Shown: positions 46,195 to 60,858 of the stretch, in pieces | Layout: the number at the start of each line of letters is the position of its first letter | How positions within the stretch are numbered: position 1 is the stretch's first letter | DNA from: Streptomyces sp. Tu6071 | GTDB lineage: Bacteria > Actinomycetota > Actinomycetes > Streptomycetales > Streptomycetaceae | Direction of reading: 5' to 3' | Length of the DNA stretch: 64,000 nucleotides | Assembly (NCBI RefSeq): GCF_000213055.1 | Contig: NZ_CM001165.1 | Coordinates: forward strand, 2,963,945 to 3,027,944 | Program-made: the position numbers and the translations under genes | The notes under the pieces: generated by a model | What the model was told of the DNA's origin: nothing | Databases searched by the model: none | What the model saw: the letters and a program-made list of their open reading frames with translations, nothing else

Positions 46195-47250
46195 TCAGCG
46201 GTTGACCGACTGGATCTCCCGCACCTGGACATCCTGCGGCTGCCCGTACGTGCCGTCCGGCAGATCACCGCCGGCACCGCCCGTCCCCGTCCAGGCCGTG
46301 TCCCAGGTCACAGCGGTCTGGAGGCGGTACGCGGCGTCCCCGGACGACTTCAGGTACGTGACCCCGCACGGGGGCGTACGGTCCGCCTTGCCCGCCGCGA
46401 ACGGCTCCCCGATCGCCCCGCCCCCGCCCACCGGGCACGTGCCGCCCGCAGGCAGCGTGCGCGCGTCCGCCGTACCGGGCTGGATCGCCAGCCGCACCGG
46501 CTTCGCCGTCGTCGTCGCCGACATCGCGAACCCGCCGACCGCGAGGGTCGCCGTCACGGAGACGGGTTCGAGCTGCGAGCTGTCCAGCCACACCCACGTC
46601 GGCAGGTTCACCTTGCTCGCCCCCGCCGGAGCGAGCTTCGCCTTCAGGCTCGGCACCTTCATCCGCTCGTACGCGAGCCCGGCGAGGATCTCGGGCGAAA
46701 TGGCATGCGGAACGTCGGGAGGCTCCGCGTTGTCCGCCCAGAACGGAGGCCGGTCGCACTCCATCATCTCGGCGAGCGAGGCGTCGTCACGGTACTGGGC
46801 GGTCCAGTACATGCCCTTGCCCTTGTCGTCCTCGTGGTAATGATCCTTGGCGTAGCCTTCGTTCTCGTCCGAGATGTCCCGCACGATGTCGGAGGCCCCA
46901 GGATCGTGCACGGCCGTGTAATACAACCCCTGCCGAGCCTTCCGGAACTCCTCGGGATCGTACTCAGGCGCATACCAACACCCGGGCGGCTCCCAATCAG
47001 CAACGGCAACGGACCCAGTACCCTGCCCGCCAGACCCTCCGCCGCTCTGACTAAAGGTGATCCGCACGGTAGAGCTGATCTGGTGCTTGCCGGAGTCGGA
47101 GTTGCCCTCCTGATGGGTTGATGCGTCCGTCCCCAGCCCCGGCTCTCCTTGCCCCGCGGTGGCAGAGCCCGCCGTAGCGAACACGAGTCCGCTCGCCACC
47201 ACTATCGCGCCAACTCCCGCGAGAGGACGTCGCTTCCCCTTGATCCGCAT
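46195..47250 (-). CDS. Secreted protein of unknown function
   Basis: A 351-residue protein with a clear Sec signal peptide: MRIKGKRRPLAG, a hydrophobic core and a cleavage site near SATAGQG. The mature part has a polar Gly/Ser-rich segment (FSQSGGGSGGQGTG), then an acidic/aromatic domain with CWYAPEYDPEEF. The C-terminal half (VSVTATLAVGGFAMSATTTA, CGVTYLKSSGD) is beta-rich. Several Cys suggest disulphides. It follows the lipoprotein gene at 47274 by 23 bases, so the two are probably one operon. Family not recognised. Confidence 0.8.
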   Translation of the reverse strand: MRIKGKRRPLAGVGAIVVASGLVFATAGSATAGQGEPGLGTDASTHQEGNSDSGKHQISSTVRITFSQSGGGSGGQGTGSVAVADWEPPGCWYAPEYDPEEFRKARQGLYYTAVHDPGASDIVRDISDENEGYAKDHYHEDDKGKGMYWTAQYRDDASLAEMMECDRPPFWADNAEPPDVPHAISPEILAGLAYERMKVPSLKAKLAPAGASKVNLPTWVWLDSSQLEPVSVTATLAVGGFAMSATTTAKPVRLAIQPGTADARTLPAGGTCPVGGGGAIGEPFAAGKADRTPPCGVTYLKSSGDAAYRLQTAVTWDTAWTGTGGAGGDLPDGTYGQPQDVQVREIQSVNR

Positions 47251-47273
47251 CCCTGCTCCCCGTGTTCATCACT

Positions 47274-47945
47274 TCACTGGCATTGCTGAGCACCGACATC
47301 GGAGCGGAGTTCTTTAACCACCCAGCGCTCCTCTTTCCCAACCGCAGTCATCCCCAGCTCGAAGAGGATGTGATCGTCCGCGCTGGGTGTGGTCAGCATC
47401 GGCTTACCAGCCTTCAAGTCTTTCGTGTAGAAGTGCGTATCGTCTGCGCAGTAGGTCACGACCGCTGTACTGCCCTTGTGGACAATCTCGACGTTCGGCC
47501 GCGTGAGGCGCTCTGTACCGCTGACCGAGTACTTCTTCGCCACGTGATCTCGCACGTTCTTCTCAGCAATCCGTCGTGCGTTCCCGCCCGGGTACGTGTA
47601 CGACAGATAGGCCGGGTCACGGGAGTCTTGCTGCGCGATGGCGCGATAAAAGGCGACGGTGAAGTCACGTGCGTCCCGCAGGACAGCGGCCTCCTCTGCC
47701 CCGGACGGCTCGTCCCAATCCGTGACGATCTTGACGTCCTTCGGCAAGCTCAGGTCCGGTCCGTCCTTCTCCCCCGCCGCCTCCGACGCAGTCGGACTCG
47801 GCTTTGCGGGCGCCGTCGTCTCCGTCCCCGCGATCTTCCCCTCATCCGCCTTGTCCGACTTCTCGTCGTCACCCCCGCACCCGGCCACCAGAACAGAAGC
47901 CACCACAAGGGCGACACAAGCGGTCAAGGTGCGCTGACGCTTCAC
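47274..47945 (-). CDS. Putative lipoprotein
   Basis: A 223-residue exported lipoprotein. It has a basic start (VKRQRTL), hydrophobic core and lipobox VLVAGC. A charged Thr/Pro/Ala linker then leads to an NTF2-like domain (VLRDARDFTVAFYRAIAQQD, then VEIVHKGSTAVVTYCADDTH). I choose the GTG at 47943-47945 because GGAG is seven bases upstream; a TTG two codons earlier lacks spacing. Upstream partner of the secreted protein gene at 46195. Confidence 0.82.
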   Translation of the reverse strand: MKRQRTLTACVALVVASVLVAGCGGDDEKSDKADEGKIAGTETTAPAKPSPTASEAAGEKDGPDLSLPKDVKIVTDWDEPSGAEEAAVLRDARDFTVAFYRAIAQQDSRDPAYLSYTYPGGNARRIAEKNVRDHVAKKYSVSGTERLTRPNVEIVHKGSTAVVTYCADDTHFYTKDLKAGKPMLTTPSADDHILFELGMTAVGKEERWVVKELRSDVGAQQCQ

Positions 47946-48179
47946 AGTCAAACTCCAAAAGGCGGGAACACATCCAGACGTACGACGAACTTAGTCAGGC
48001 ACCGACCGGCTTCGCCACCACTTAGGGCCCAACTACACGCATTCCGCACGCGCTTGACATCCGTCACACTCCCAACGCCTCAGCCCCGCCCCAGGCACTG
48101 CGCCGATCGGGTGCCCCCTGTCGCCCCCGCGCGGGAAAGCGCACCATGGGAAGCCGGACGAGTCCCCGGGGGGAACGCC

Positions 48180-49247
48180 ATGCCCTACGACCCCGACCCC
48201 ACCCCGTCCCCGCGCCCCGACGACGCGCACGACGCGCGCGGCAAGCACGACGCACACGGCCCGGACACCCCCGCCAAAAAGGAACCCCCGCCCCTGAGCT
48301 GGCCCCGCGCCCTCACCCACGGCCTCACCAGCGCCTTCGTCCTCGTCCTCGTCCTCACGCTCTTCATGAGCCTGCTCGGCGAAGTCCCCTTCGCCCTCGT
48401 CTTCTTCGCCGGCCTCGTCCTCCCCCCGGCCCTCACAGCCCACCACTACGCCCGGCGCCCCCTCCCCCCGTCCCGCCCCCGGGGAACCCGCACCGCCCCC
48501 GAAGTCCTCGACTACGCGCGGGCGATCCAGTCCCTCGACTACCAACCGGGCCCCGGCTCCACGGAGGACGACCTCGCGGACTACCAACTCGCGCTGGACG
48601 TCTACGACAAGAGCCGCACCGCGGACAGCGAGGACCTCGACGCCGTGCTCGCCGAGGGCTGGTCCGCGCTGACCCGCCTGCATACCCCCAACGCCGAGTG
48701 GAACCACGGCGAGGGCGACGCCGTGCTGCGGCTGCCGCGCCCCGAGCCCGGCACCATGGCCGTCCTCGCCCTCACGAGCCCGGCGCTCGGCCTCGTGCGC
48801 GTACGGACCCGGGGCGGACGCGGGCCCTGGGCACGGCTGTACGAGGCCGGGGGCCCCGTCTGCGCCCGCCTTCCGCTCCCGGCCCGGGAGGAGGACTCCG
48901 TACAGCTCGAACTCCGTCTCGAAGGCGCCTGGCGCCTCGCCGTGCTCGGCGCGCACGTCATCCGACGCCTCACCCCCGAGGCCCCCCGCCTGAACGGCTG
49001 GGGCGGCGACGTCCTCGCCCTGGAGACGCCCGCGTCGGAGCGCCTCGCCTTCCACCACACCGGCCCTGGCCCGTACCAGCTCCGCCGCCTCACCCCCACC
49101 CTGCGCCCCGCCGAGGTCCTCGCCGAGGGCATGGGCGAGGCCCGCCTCACCCTCCCCGCCCCCACCGGCTTCCTCCAGATCCAGACCCGCTCCGGCTGGA
49201 CGCTCGACGGCGGGGAGGGCACCGCCCCCGGACCGCCGCCGCGTTGA
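48180..49247 (+). CDS. Hypothetical membrane protein
   Basis: A 355-residue protein. The N-terminus is Pro/His/Asp-rich and cytoplasmic. Two adjacent hydrophobic segments follow (LTSAFVLVLVLTLFMSLLG, about 49-67, and VPFALVFFAGLVLPPALTA). The large soluble part has LDYARAIQSLDYQPGPGSTE and three beta-rich modules (AVLALTSPALGLVRVRTRGG). ATG at 48180 follows GGGGGGAA. It is the only plus-strand gene in the ribosomal/RNA polymerase block, convergent with rpoC. Function unknown. Confidence 0.8.
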   Translation: MPYDPDPTPSPRPDDAHDARGKHDAHGPDTPAKKEPPPLSWPRALTHGLTSAFVLVLVLTLFMSLLGEVPFALVFFAGLVLPPALTAHHYARRPLPPSRPRGTRTAPEVLDYARAIQSLDYQPGPGSTEDDLADYQLALDVYDKSRTADSEDLDAVLAEGWSALTRLHTPNAEWNHGEGDAVLRLPRPEPGTMAVLALTSPALGLVRVRTRGGRGPWARLYEAGGPVCARLPLPAREEDSVQLELRLEGAWRLAVLGAHVIRRLTPEAPRLNGWGGDVLALETPASERLAFHHTGPGPYQLRRLTPTLRPAEVLAEGMGEARLTLPAPTGFLQIQTRSGWTLDGGEGTAPGPPPR

Positions 49248-49458
49248 GCGCGGGGCGCACACGCTCAGCGCGCCCCGCCGCACCCCGGATCAGCCCCGCC
49301 ACCAGCCCCCGCACACGCAGAACGGGCCGCCCCGCCCCCGCACCGGCCGCCCCGCCTCCGCACACGCCGAACCGGCCGCCCCCACACACGCCGAACGGCC
49401 GCCCCGCACCCCCCGAAGGGAGCGCGAGACGGCCGTTGGTCACACCAACCGACGGGGC

Positions 49459-53373
<3,915 letters not shown>

Positions 53374-53516
53374 TATGCGTCAATCCCTCTCAGGGTTGTG
53401 TCAAAGGTGGTCTGTACGGGGTCCTGCGCCCCGGTCGTACGGGGCTGGGGTCACCACCCGGCCCGCCGGCCACGCCCCCTCGGGGGCGGAGCGGCCGGCG
53501 GGACCGGGTGGGCCCG

Positions 53517-56500
53517 TCAGACCTCTTCGACGCTGCTCGGCTCGCGCCGGGACAGGTCGATACCGAGCTCTTCGGCGGCACGGAAGACGTCCTCGTCCGT
53601 GTCACGCATCTCGATGGACATGCCGTCCGAGGACAGCACCTCCACGTTCAGGCAGAGCGACTGCATTTCCTTGATGAGCACCTTGAAGGACTCGGGAATG
53701 CCGGGCTCGGGGATGTTCTCGCCCTTGACGATGGCCTCGTAGACCTTCACGCGGCCGGTCACGTCGTCGGACTTGATCGTCAGGAGCTCCTGGAGGGCGT
53801 AGGCGGCGCCGTACGCTTCCAGCGCCCACACCTCCATCTCACCGAAGCGCTGGCCACCGAACTGCGCCTTACCACCCAGCGGCTGCTGCGTGATCATCGA
53901 GTACGGGCCGGTCGAGCGCGCGTGGAGCTTGTCGTCCACGAGGTGGTGGAGCTTGAGGATGTACATGTACCCGAGCGAGATCGGGTCCGGGAACGGCTCG
54001 CCGGAGCGGCCGTCGAAGAGCCGGGCCTTGCCGGACGGCAGCACCATGCGGTCACCGTCCCGGTTGGGGATGGTGTGCTGGAGCAGACCGGTCAGCTCGT
54101 CCTCGCGGGCGCCGTCGAAGACGGGGGTCGCGACGTTGGTGCCGGGGGCGACCTGGTCGGCGCTGATCGCCTGGAGGCGCTGCGCCCAGTCCTCGGGCAC
54201 CTGCGAGACGTCCCAGCCCTGGCTGGCGAGCCAGCCGAGGTGGATCTCCATGACCTGGCCCGGGTTCATGCGCGAGGGCACGCCCAGCGGGTTCAGGATG
54301 ATGTCGACCGGGGTGCCGTCCTCCAGGAACGGCATGTCCTCGATCGGCAGGATCTTGGAGATGACGCCCTTGTTGCCGTGACGGCCCGCGAGCTTGTCAC
54401 CGTCGGTGATCTTGCGCTTCTGGGCGACGTAGACGCGGACCAGCTGGTTCACGCCCGGGGGAAGCTCGTCGCCCTCCTCGCGGTCGAAGACGCGGACGCC
54501 GATGACCTTGCCGATCTCGCCGTGCGGGACCTTGAGCGAGGTGTCACGGACCTCACGGGCCTTCTCGCCGAAGATCGCGCGCAGCAGGCGCTCCTCGGGG
54601 GTCAGCTCGGTCTCGCCCTTGGGCGTGACCTTGCCGACGAGGATGTCACCGGCGATGACCTCGGCGCCGATGCGGATGATGCCGCGCTCGTCGAGGTCGG
54701 CGAGGACCTCCTCGGAGACGTTCGGGATGTCCCGGGTGATCTCCTCGGGGCCGAGCTTGGTGTCACGGGCGTCGACCTCGTGCTCCTCGATGTGGATCGA
54801 GGAGAGGACGTCGTCCTGCACGAGGCGCTGCGACAGGATGATCGCGTCCTCGTAGTTGTGACCCTCCCACGGCATGAAGGCGACAAGAAGGTTCTTGCCG
54901 AGCGCCATCTCGCCGTTCTCGGTCGCGGGACCGTCCGCGAGGACCTGGCCGACGATGACCCGGTCGTTCTCGTTGACGATGACCTTCTGGTTGACCGAGG
55001 TGCCCTGGTTGGAGCGCGAGAACTTCGCGAGGCGGTACGTGGTGTACGTGCCGTCGTCGTTCGCGGTCGTGATGTAGTCCGCGGAGACCTCCTGGACCAC
55101 ACCGTCCTTGTCGGCCTTGAGCACGTCGCCGGCGTCGGTCGCGGAGCGGTACTCCATGCCGGTGCCGACGATGGGCGCCTCGGACTTGATCAGCGGCACC
55201 GCCTGGCGCATCATGTTCGCGCCCATGAGGGCACGGTTGGCGTCGTCGTGCTCCAGGAAGGGGATCATCGCGGTCGCGACGGACACCATCTGGCGCGGCG
55301 AGACATCCATGTAGTCGACGTCGTCCCCGGGGACGTAGTCGACCTCGCCGCCGCGGCGGCGCACCAGGACGCGGGCCTCCTCGAAGTGGAGGTCGTCCGT
55401 GAGCGGCGCGTTCGCCTGGGCGATGACGAAGCGGTCCTCCTCGTCGGCCGTCAGGTAGTCGACGTCGTCGGTGACGACACCGTCGACGACCTTGCGGTAC
55501 GGGGTCTCGACGAAGCCGAAGGCGTTGACGCGACCGTAGGAGGCGAGCGAGCCGATCAGGCCGATGTTCGGGCCTTCCGGGGTCTCGATCGGGCACATGC
55601 GTCCGTAGTGGGACGGGTGCACGTCGCGGACCTCGAAGCCGGCCCGCTCACGGGAGAGACCACCCGGGCCGAGCGCGGACAGACGACGCTTGTGCGTCAG
55701 CCCGGACAGCGGGTTGTTCTGGTCCATGAACTGGGACAGCTGGCTGGTGCCGAAGAACTCCTTGATGGAGGCGACGACCGGCCGGATGTTGATGAGGGTC
55801 TGCGGGGTGATCGCCTCGACGTCCTGGGTCGTCATGCGCTCGCGCACGACGCGCTCCATACGGGCGAGACCCGTGCGGACCTGGTTCTGGATCAGCTCGC
55901 CGACGTTGCGCAGGCGGCGGTTGCCGAAGTGGTCGATGTCGTCGGTCTCGACGACGATCGTCTTGCCCTCGTCACCGACGGTCGCCTCGGTCTCGCCCGC
56001 GTGCAGCTGCACGAGGTACTTGATCGTGGCGAGGATGTCGTCGGTGGTGAGCACCCCGGCGTCCAGCGGCGCTTCCGAACCGAGCTTCTTGTTGACCTTG
56101 TAGCGGCCGACCTTCGCGAGGTCGTAGCGCTTCGGGTTGAAGTAGAGGTTCTCCAGAAGGTTCTGGGCGGCCTCACGGGTGGGCGGCTCGCCCGGACGCA
56201 GCTTGCGGTAGATGTCGAGGAGCGCGTCGTCCTGGCCCTGGGTGTGGTCCTTCTCCAGGGTGGCGCGCATCGACTCGTACTGGCCGAACTCCTCGAGGAT
56301 CTGCTCGGTCGTCCAGCCGAGCGCCTTGAGCAGTACGGTCACCGACTGCTTGCGCTTGCGGTCGATGCGGACACCGACCATGTCGCGCTTGTCGATCTCC
56401 ATCTCCAGCCAGGCACCCCGGGAGGGGATGATCTTGGCGGAGTAGATGTCCTTGTCGGAGGTCTTGTCGATCGAGGAATCGAAGTAGACGCCCGGCGAGC

Positions 56501-57005
56501 GGACCAGCTGGGAGACCACGACACGCTCGGTGCCGTTGATGACGAAGGTGCCCTTGTTGGTCATGAGCGGGAAGTCGCCCATGAAGACCGTCTGGGACTT
56601 GATCTCGCCGGTCTCGTTGTTGGTGAACTCGGCGGTGACGAAGAGCGGGGCGGCGTACGTGAAGTCGCGGTCCTTGCACTCGTCGATGGAGTTCTTCGGC
56701 GGCTCGAAGCGGTGGTCGCGGAACGTCAGCGACATCGACCCGGAGAAGTCCTCGATCGGGGAGATCTCCTCGAAGATCTCCTCCAGACCGGACTTGGTGG
56801 GGACGGACATGCCGCCCGCGAGGGCCGCCTCGACGCGGGACTTCCAGGCGTCGTTGCCGAGCAGCCAGTCGAAGCTCTCGGTCTGAAGGGCGAGCAGGTT
56901 GGGAACCTCGAGAGGCTCCCGGATCTTTGCGAAAGAAATGCGCAGCGGGGCGGTGCTGGCACCGTTGTTCGTTTGTGCGGTCGAGGCAGTGCGCGAGGCG
57001 GCCAA
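53517..57005 (-). CDS. rpoB: DNA-directed RNA polymerase subunit beta
   Basis: A 1162-residue beta subunit. The start is TTG at 57003-57005 giving [18 protein letters not shown], with GGAAGGA upstream, which aligns with known Streptomyces RpoB; the ATG ten codons earlier does not. The rifampicin region reads [19 protein letters not shown] then [10 protein letters not shown], so the classical resistance positions (Asp516, His526, Ser531 in E. coli numbering) are wild type. The C-terminal part includes KPIGGLTH-equivalent and [19 protein letters not shown]. First gene of rpoBC, with its own promoter at 57169-57197. Confidence 0.98.
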   Translation of the reverse strand: MAASRTASTAQTNNGASTAPLRISFAKIREPLEVPNLLALQTESFDWLLGNDAWKSRVEAALAGGMSVPTKSGLEEIFEEISPIEDFSGSMSLTFRDHRFEPPKNSIDECKDRDFTYAAPLFVTAEFTNNETGEIKSQTVFMGDFPLMTNKGTFVINGTERVVVSQLVRSPGVYFDSSIDKTSDKDIYSAKIIPSRGAWLEMEIDKRDMVGVRIDRKRKQSVTVLLKALGWTTEQILEEFGQYESMRATLEKDHTQGQDDALLDIYRKLRPGEPPTREAAQNLLENLYFNPKRYDLAKVGRYKVNKKLGSEAPLDAGVLTTDDILATIKYLVQLHAGETEATVGDEGKTIVVETDDIDHFGNRRLRNVGELIQNQVRTGLARMERVVRERMTTQDVEAITPQTLINIRPVVASIKEFFGTSQLSQFMDQNNPLSGLTHKRRLSALGPGGLSRERAGFEVRDVHPSHYGRMCPIETPEGPNIGLIGSLASYGRVNAFGFVETPYRKVVDGVVTDDVDYLTADEEDRFVIAQANAPLTDDLHFEEARVLVRRRGGEVDYVPGDDVDYMDVSPRQMVSVATAMIPFLEHDDANRALMGANMMRQAVPLIKSEAPIVGTGMEYRSATDAGDVLKADKDGVVQEVSADYITTANDDGTYTTYRLAKFSRSNQGTSVNQKVIVNENDRVIVGQVLADGPATENGEMALGKNLLVAFMPWEGHNYEDAIILSQRLVQDDVLSSIHIEEHEVDARDTKLGPEEITRDIPNVSEEVLADLDERGIIRIGAEVIAGDILVGKVTPKGETELTPEERLLRAIFGEKAREVRDTSLKVPHGEIGKVIGVRVFDREEGDELPPGVNQLVRVYVAQKRKITDGDKLAGRHGNKGVISKILPIEDMPFLEDGTPVDIILNPLGVPSRMNPGQVMEIHLGWLASQGWDVSQVPEDWAQRLQAISADQVAPGTNVATPVFDGAREDELTGLLQHTIPNRDGDRMVLPSGKARLFDGRSGEPFPDPISLGYMYILKLHHLVDDKLHARSTGPYSMITQQPLGGKAQFGGQRFGEMEVWALEAYGAAYALQELLTIKSDDVTGRVKVYEAIVKGENIPEPGIPESFKVLIKEMQSLCLNVEVLSSDGMSIEMRDTDEDVFRAAEELGIDLSRREPSSVEEV

Positions 57006-57168
57006 GAGGGGGTCCTTCCGAGGGCTCGGACTCACTACGCGCGTACCGGTCCCGGGCTGGACGCACCGAGTGAAAGCCCTGGTCAGGGCCTGTTTTTTCG
57101 TTCGGTGCTCGGCTCGGGGATGCCCCTGGTGACGGGCAGGAGGCAGCTAACAGGCAGCGCAAAGGGAC

Positions 57169-57197
57169 AGTGTAGCCATATGGCCCACTGATGTCCA
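57169..57197 (-). promoter_or_regulatory. rpoBC promoter
   Basis: On the minus strand TGGACA (57197-57192), a 17-base spacer and TACACT (57174-57169) give a strong vegetative promoter with an expected start near 57162. Confidence 0.75.
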
Positions 57198-57498
57198 GTC
57201 CGGGTTTTCTCCCGGATGCGCGAGACTCTCGCTGATCACAACTCCTGCGCGTTCCGTGCGCCTGACGACGCACTCCGATACTGCCCTCTTCGCCACCGAT
57301 CCATGCCTCGGATTGAGGATCGTTGTGACGACGCGCACTGAGAATTGCGCGCTGCGTGCCGTTCGTCAAGGCCCCCGCGCCCCACCGCTCGGCCGCCGTG
57401 CGGGCCCACAGGGGCCCAGGGCCCGGGGCCGGGCGCACAACGAAGATCACCCTACCCGCAGGGGCGGAACGCCCGCAGCACCCGCCACGGCAACGCCA

Positions 57499-57530
57499 AA
57501 GGGCGACCACCCGGTTGGGTGATCGCCCTT
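57499..57530 (-). terminator. Terminator/attenuator after rplL
   Basis: 14-bp stem AAGGGCGACCACCC (57499-57512) with GGGTGATCGCCCTT (57517-57530), one wobble position, four-base loop. In actinomycetes such a structure lets part of the rplJL transcription read into rpoBC. Confidence 0.8.
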
Positions 57531-57684
57531 CGACCCCTCGGCGTTACACCCCAGGGTGAAAACGTCGTGGAACGGTTGCCACGGCCATCATCCGGCCGGG
57601 GCAGCCTTCGTACGTACGTGCCCGTGCGGGCCCCTCACGGGGCCGCGCGACGGACGCGTGCGAAAGGTCCTCGCGGACCTCGAA

Positions 57685-58068
57685 TCACTTGACCTCGACG
57701 GAGGCGCCGGCGCCCTTGAGGGCATCGGCGGCCTTGTCGGCGGCGGCCTTGTCGACCTTCTCCAGGACGGGCTTCGGCGTGCCGTCCACGAGGTCCTTGG
57801 CCTCCTTGAGACCCAGCGAGGTCAGCTCACGCACGACCTTGATGACCTGGATCTTCTTGTCGCCGGCACCCGTGAGGATGACGTCGAACTCGTCCTGCTC
57901 CTCGGCGGCCTCGGCCGGGGCGGCGCCGCCACCCTGGACCGCGACGGCCGCGGGGGCGGCGGCGGTGACGTCGAACTTGTCCTCGAAGGCCTTCACGAAC
58001 TCGGAGAGCTCGATGAGGGTCATTTCCTCGAACTGGGCGAGGAGGTCTTCCTGGCTGAGCTTCGCCAT
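57685..58068 (-). CDS. rplL: 50S ribosomal protein L7/L12
   Basis: A 127-residue stalk protein. N-terminal dimerisation domain [20 protein letters not shown], Ala-rich hinge ([20 protein letters not shown]), and factor-binding C-terminal domain [23 protein letters not shown] 58066-58068 with GGAAGGA; a longer frame upstream is not needed. Co-transcribed with rplJ. Confidence 0.98.
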   Translation of the reverse strand: MAKLSQEDLLAQFEEMTLIELSEFVKAFEDKFDVTAAAPAAVAVQGGGAAPAEAAEEQDEFDVILTGAGDKKIQVIKVVRELTSLGLKEAKDLVDGTPKPVLEKVDKAAADKAADALKGAGASVEVK

Positions 58069-58182
58069 GATGGCGGTCCTTCCACTCTTCGGCTGGTGCC
58101 GGATGTACATGTCGGCGGGCGTACGTACGGCCCGCGTCGACCTCCGCCCGCTCAGCGGGCTCGGGTCAGAAAACGAGCCGAA

Positions 58183-58713
58183 TTACTCGGCACCGCCCTG
58201 CTCGGCCTTCTTGGCACGAAGCGCCTCCGCGGTGCGGACGAACTTCGAGGGAAGCGCCTGGAAGAGCGCGGCAGCCTGCGACTGCTTGCCCTTCATGGCG
58301 CCCGCCAGCTTGGCCAGCAGAACCTCGCGGGACTCGAGGTCCGCAAGCTTCTTGATCTCGTCGGCGGAGAGCGCCTTGCCGTCGAGAACACCGCCCTTGA
58401 TGACAAGCGCGGGGTTGTCCTTGGCGAAGTCACGGAGACCCTTCGCCGCCTCGACCGGGTCACCGGTGACGAAAGCGACGGCCGTCGAGCCCTTGAGGTG
58501 CTCGTCCAGCTCCGAGAACCCGGCCTCCTTGGCCGCGATCTTGGTCAGCGTGTTCTTCACCACACGGTACTGAGCGTTCTCGCCGAGAGAACGACGCAGC
58601 TGCTTGAGCTGCGCGACGGACAGACCCGTGTACGCGGTAACGACGGCAGCGTTGGAGTTACGGAGCTTCTCCGTGATCTCCTCAACGGCATCGACCTTGT
58701 CAGCGGTCGCCAT
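58183..58713 (-). CDS. rplJ: 50S ribosomal protein L10
   Basis: A 176-residue L10 that anchors L7/L12 to 23S rRNA. Typical are [38 protein letters not shown] and the C-terminal helix [23 protein letters not shown] 58711-58713 with GAAGGAGG. Preceded by a 327-base leader likely to hold the L10 autoregulatory structure. Confidence 0.98.
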   Translation of the reverse strand: MATADKVDAVEEITEKLRNSNAAVVTAYTGLSVAQLKQLRRSLGENAQYRVVKNTLTKIAAKEAGFSELDEHLKGSTAVAFVTGDPVEAAKGLRDFAKDNPALVIKGGVLDGKALSADEIKKLADLESREVLLAKLAGAMKGKQSQAAALFQALPSKFVRTAEALRAKKAEQGGAE

Positions 58714-59040
58714 GTGCCTCGGCCTCCTTCCGGGGTGATGAGCTTCGACTGACCTCGCGATCAGCCGCAGACGAGCCGTGGACCACCGGGGCGAAGGAGA
58801 GTGGAGAACAAGCGAAACGCCCCGGCGCAGGCGCACGGGGCGTGGCTCGACCGGACTGGACGTCCGGGAGCTGCGGTCCTCATTCGCACCTGCGCGGGTC
58901 GCTCGCGTATCTGCGAGTCCTTCGGCCTCCACGCCTTTCGGCACGGGGGCGACCAGCGGTCTTCGGCTACGGGAGTGAGAGTACGGGAGCGGGCCCGCCC
59001 GGAGCAAATCGCCCCCGGCGGGCCCGGCACCGCGCGACGG
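58714..59040 (-). promoter_or_regulatory. rplJ leader, probable L10(L12)4 autoregulatory region
   Basis: Gene-free leader. A hairpin ACGCCCC (58817-58823) with GGGGCGT (58837-58843) around a 13-base loop lies about 105 bases upstream of rplJ. Actinobacterial rplJ leaders are known to bind L10; assignment here is by position. A TACTCT (about 58981-58976, minus strand) could be a -10, but no good -35 was found. Confidence 0.45.
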
Positions 59041-60048
59041 TCACTCGCCGCCGAGCGCGTCCTCGAGTTCCTTCATGTCGGCGTCACTCGGGCCGCCGTC
59101 CTTCGTGAGGTCGCCGATGCCCTGGAGCATCTTCATGAGGTCCATCGTCTGACCGGCGGGCGGGGCGGTCACCTTGAGCGCGCCCGTGAAGTCCGAGTAC
59201 AGGGCCTTCGTGGTGACGGCTCCGTCCTTGGTGACCGCCTTGCTGTCCGCGCGGACGAGCAGGTCGTCGGCGCCGATCCACAGGTCCATGTCCTGCGACT
59301 TCAGGCCGGACTTCTTGAAGGTGTCCCGCAACTGCTTCTGCGTCTCGGCGTCCATGCCCTTGAACGTGCCCTCCGTGTTCAGCAGCGCGTCGCCCGCCAC
59401 CGTGCCGCGGAAGTGCTTCGCCTCGACACCGCCGACCTTCTCGGTGCCGACGTACTTGACGCCCTTGGCGGCGCGGAGCATGTCGATCTGCATCGCGGGG
59501 CCCTGGTTGAAGGAGCCCATGAGCTGGTCGAACTGCTCCATGGCGTCCCCGGCACCGCCGGCCTTGGCCGCGGCGGCGAGGTCGATCTTCATCCAGCGCT
59601 TGCCGTCCATCTGGGCGGCGCCGTCCGTCCCCATGTCCATGTACATGACGTCGCCGTCCCACTTCATGGGGATCTCGGCGGGCATTCCGGCCTCGGCCTG
59701 ACCGGTCTTCACGACCATGTCCATGGCCAGCGGGTCCCAGCCGAGCTTGCCCTTCGTGGCGGTCGCGCCGCCCACTCCGGCGGTCGCCGCCGGGGCCTTC
59801 GTCGTCATGTCGACGGTGACGGACTTGAAGGTGCTGACCTTGTCCGAGGCCGCCTTCAGGGCCTCCTGCGGGTCCACGTCCCCGGCGGGCGCGGCCGAGG
59901 ACTTCTCCGCCGCCGGCTTCGCGTCGCTCTTCTTGTCCCCGGAGTCGTCCCCGTTGCACGCCGTCGCCGCCCCGCCGAGGAGCGCCACCGCGATTGCCGC
60001 CCCCACGACGCGGCCCGTACGCCCCCGGCCCCACGCTGTGTTGCTCAT
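59041..60048 (-). CDS. LppX/LolA-like lipoprotein
   Basis: A 335-residue exported lipoprotein. Basic N-terminus (RGRTGR), hydrophobic core AIAVALLGG and lipobox ATAC, then a charged Lys/Ala/Glu linker. The folded domain begins at ALKAASDKVSTFKSVTVDMT and includes MDMGTDGAAQMDGKRWMKID and the C-terminal ALKVTAPPAGQTMDLMKMLQ. The concave beta-sheet pattern (MPAEIPMKWDGDVMYMD) resembles the LppX/LprG/LolA lipid-carrier fold. GGGGTGGGGAA precedes the ATG. This and the next lipoprotein sit at the place of SCO4651/4650 in S. coelicolor, as I recall. Confidence 0.85.
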   Translation of the reverse strand: MSNTAWGRGRTGRVVGAAIAVALLGGAATACNGDDSGDKKSDAKPAAEKSSAAPAGDVDPQEALKAASDKVSTFKSVTVDMTTKAPAATAGVGGATATKGKLGWDPLAMDMVVKTGQAEAGMPAEIPMKWDGDVMYMDMGTDGAAQMDGKRWMKIDLAAAAKAGGAGDAMEQFDQLMGSFNQGPAMQIDMLRAAKGVKYVGTEKVGGVEAKHFRGTVAGDALLNTEGTFKGMDAETQKQLRDTFKKSGLKSQDMDLWIGADDLLVRADSKAVTKDGAVTTKALYSDFTGALKVTAPPAGQTMDLMKMLQGIGDLTKDGGPSDADMKELEDALGGE

Positions 60049-60130
60049 TTCCCCACCCCATGCTTCCACTGTGCGTACCCCGGATTTTTCCCGCACATTA
60101 CCCGAGGGGTACGACACCCCCGAACCGGAT

Positions 60131-60796
60131 TCAGTTCCCGCCGCCCGGCACCCGCGGCACCTCCACGTCCGTCCCGAACCCGCTCCAGTACGTCGTGACG
60201 CGTACGAGCCCCGCCTTCCCGCGCCCCGACTCGACCCGCTTCACGAGCCGTCCCCGCGCGTCCAGCCACACGTCCACGCTCTGCGCCGCGACCCCCGCCT
60301 CCCGCACCCGCGCCGACTCGGCGGCCCGTACGCGTCCCGCCCAGTGCGTCGTGACGACGCCCCGTACCCGCGCCCGTCCGGCCCGGTGCGCGTCGGCGGC
60401 GGCGAGGAGCAGCCGCAGCGAGGCGGCCGGTACGAGGTCGGTCCCCGTCCCCTGCCGCACCCAGCGCTTCCCGGCCACCGGCCGCGCGAGCCGTACCCAC
60501 GCCTCGCCGTCCTTCAGCACGAGGTCGCCGCCCACCCCCACCCGCAGCCGCCCGTACGGCTTCCCCGACCAGTCGAGGGCACCCCGGCTGCGGGTCAGCT
60601 CCCCCTCGATCTCGGAGACGGACTCCGTACGGGCCGAGCCGGCCGCCTCCGTGGCGCGCACCGCCTCCCGCAGCACCCGCGCCGCCTCCCCGCGGGCCCC
60701 GCGGCTCTCCCCCGTACCGCCGCCGGACCCCCCGCACCCGGCGAGCAGCAGGCAGCCCGCGAGCGCCGCCGCCGTACCCCGTCCCCACCCGCGCAC
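60131..60796 (-). CDS. LolA-like lipoprotein
   Basis: A 221-residue lipoprotein paralogous in style to the preceding gene product. The GTG start at 60794-60796 has GAGGGGG five bases upstream. It is followed by a short basic stretch, AAALAGCLLLAGC lipobox, and a fold beginning VLREAVRATEAAGSARTESV. Later stretches GKPYGRLRVGVGGDLVLKDG, GEAWVRLARPVAGKRWVRQG and the C-terminal VRVTTYWSGFGTDVEVP fit an LppX/LolA-type carrier. An upstream ATG twelve codons earlier is possible but has no ribosome binding site. Confidence 0.8.
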   Translation of the reverse strand: MRGWGRGTAAALAGCLLLAGCGGSGGGTGESRGARGEAARVLREAVRATEAAGSARTESVSEIEGELTRSRGALDWSGKPYGRLRVGVGGDLVLKDGEAWVRLARPVAGKRWVRQGTGTDLVPAASLRLLLAAADAHRAGRARVRGVVTTHWAGRVRAAESARVREAGVAAQSVDVWLDARGRLVKRVESGRGKAGLVRVTTYWSGFGTDVEVPRVPGGGN

Positions 60797-60858
60797 GTAA
60801 GCCCCCTCGCCTCGAACGCCCCACCCAAGCACGCGCGCCCGCGCGGCGACAGAGCGCG

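Larger units (their letters stand above)
57006..57684. other. rplL-rpoB intergenic region
   Basis: A 679-base leader region without genes. It contains the rplL terminator (57499-57530) and the rpoB promoter (57169-57197), both listed, so about 155 bases of untranslated leader precede rpoB. The rest shows no coding signal. Confidence 0.6.

Noticed and set aside
49433..49449. Hairpin GTTGGT-CAC-ACCAAC as rpoC terminator
   Set aside because: Only six perfect base pairs and no flanking run; too weak to call.
53517..57005. Rifampicin-resistance or duplicated-type rpoB
   Set aside because: The resistance-determining region keeps the wild-type Asp, His and Ser residues, and the gene sits in the normal rpoBC operon.
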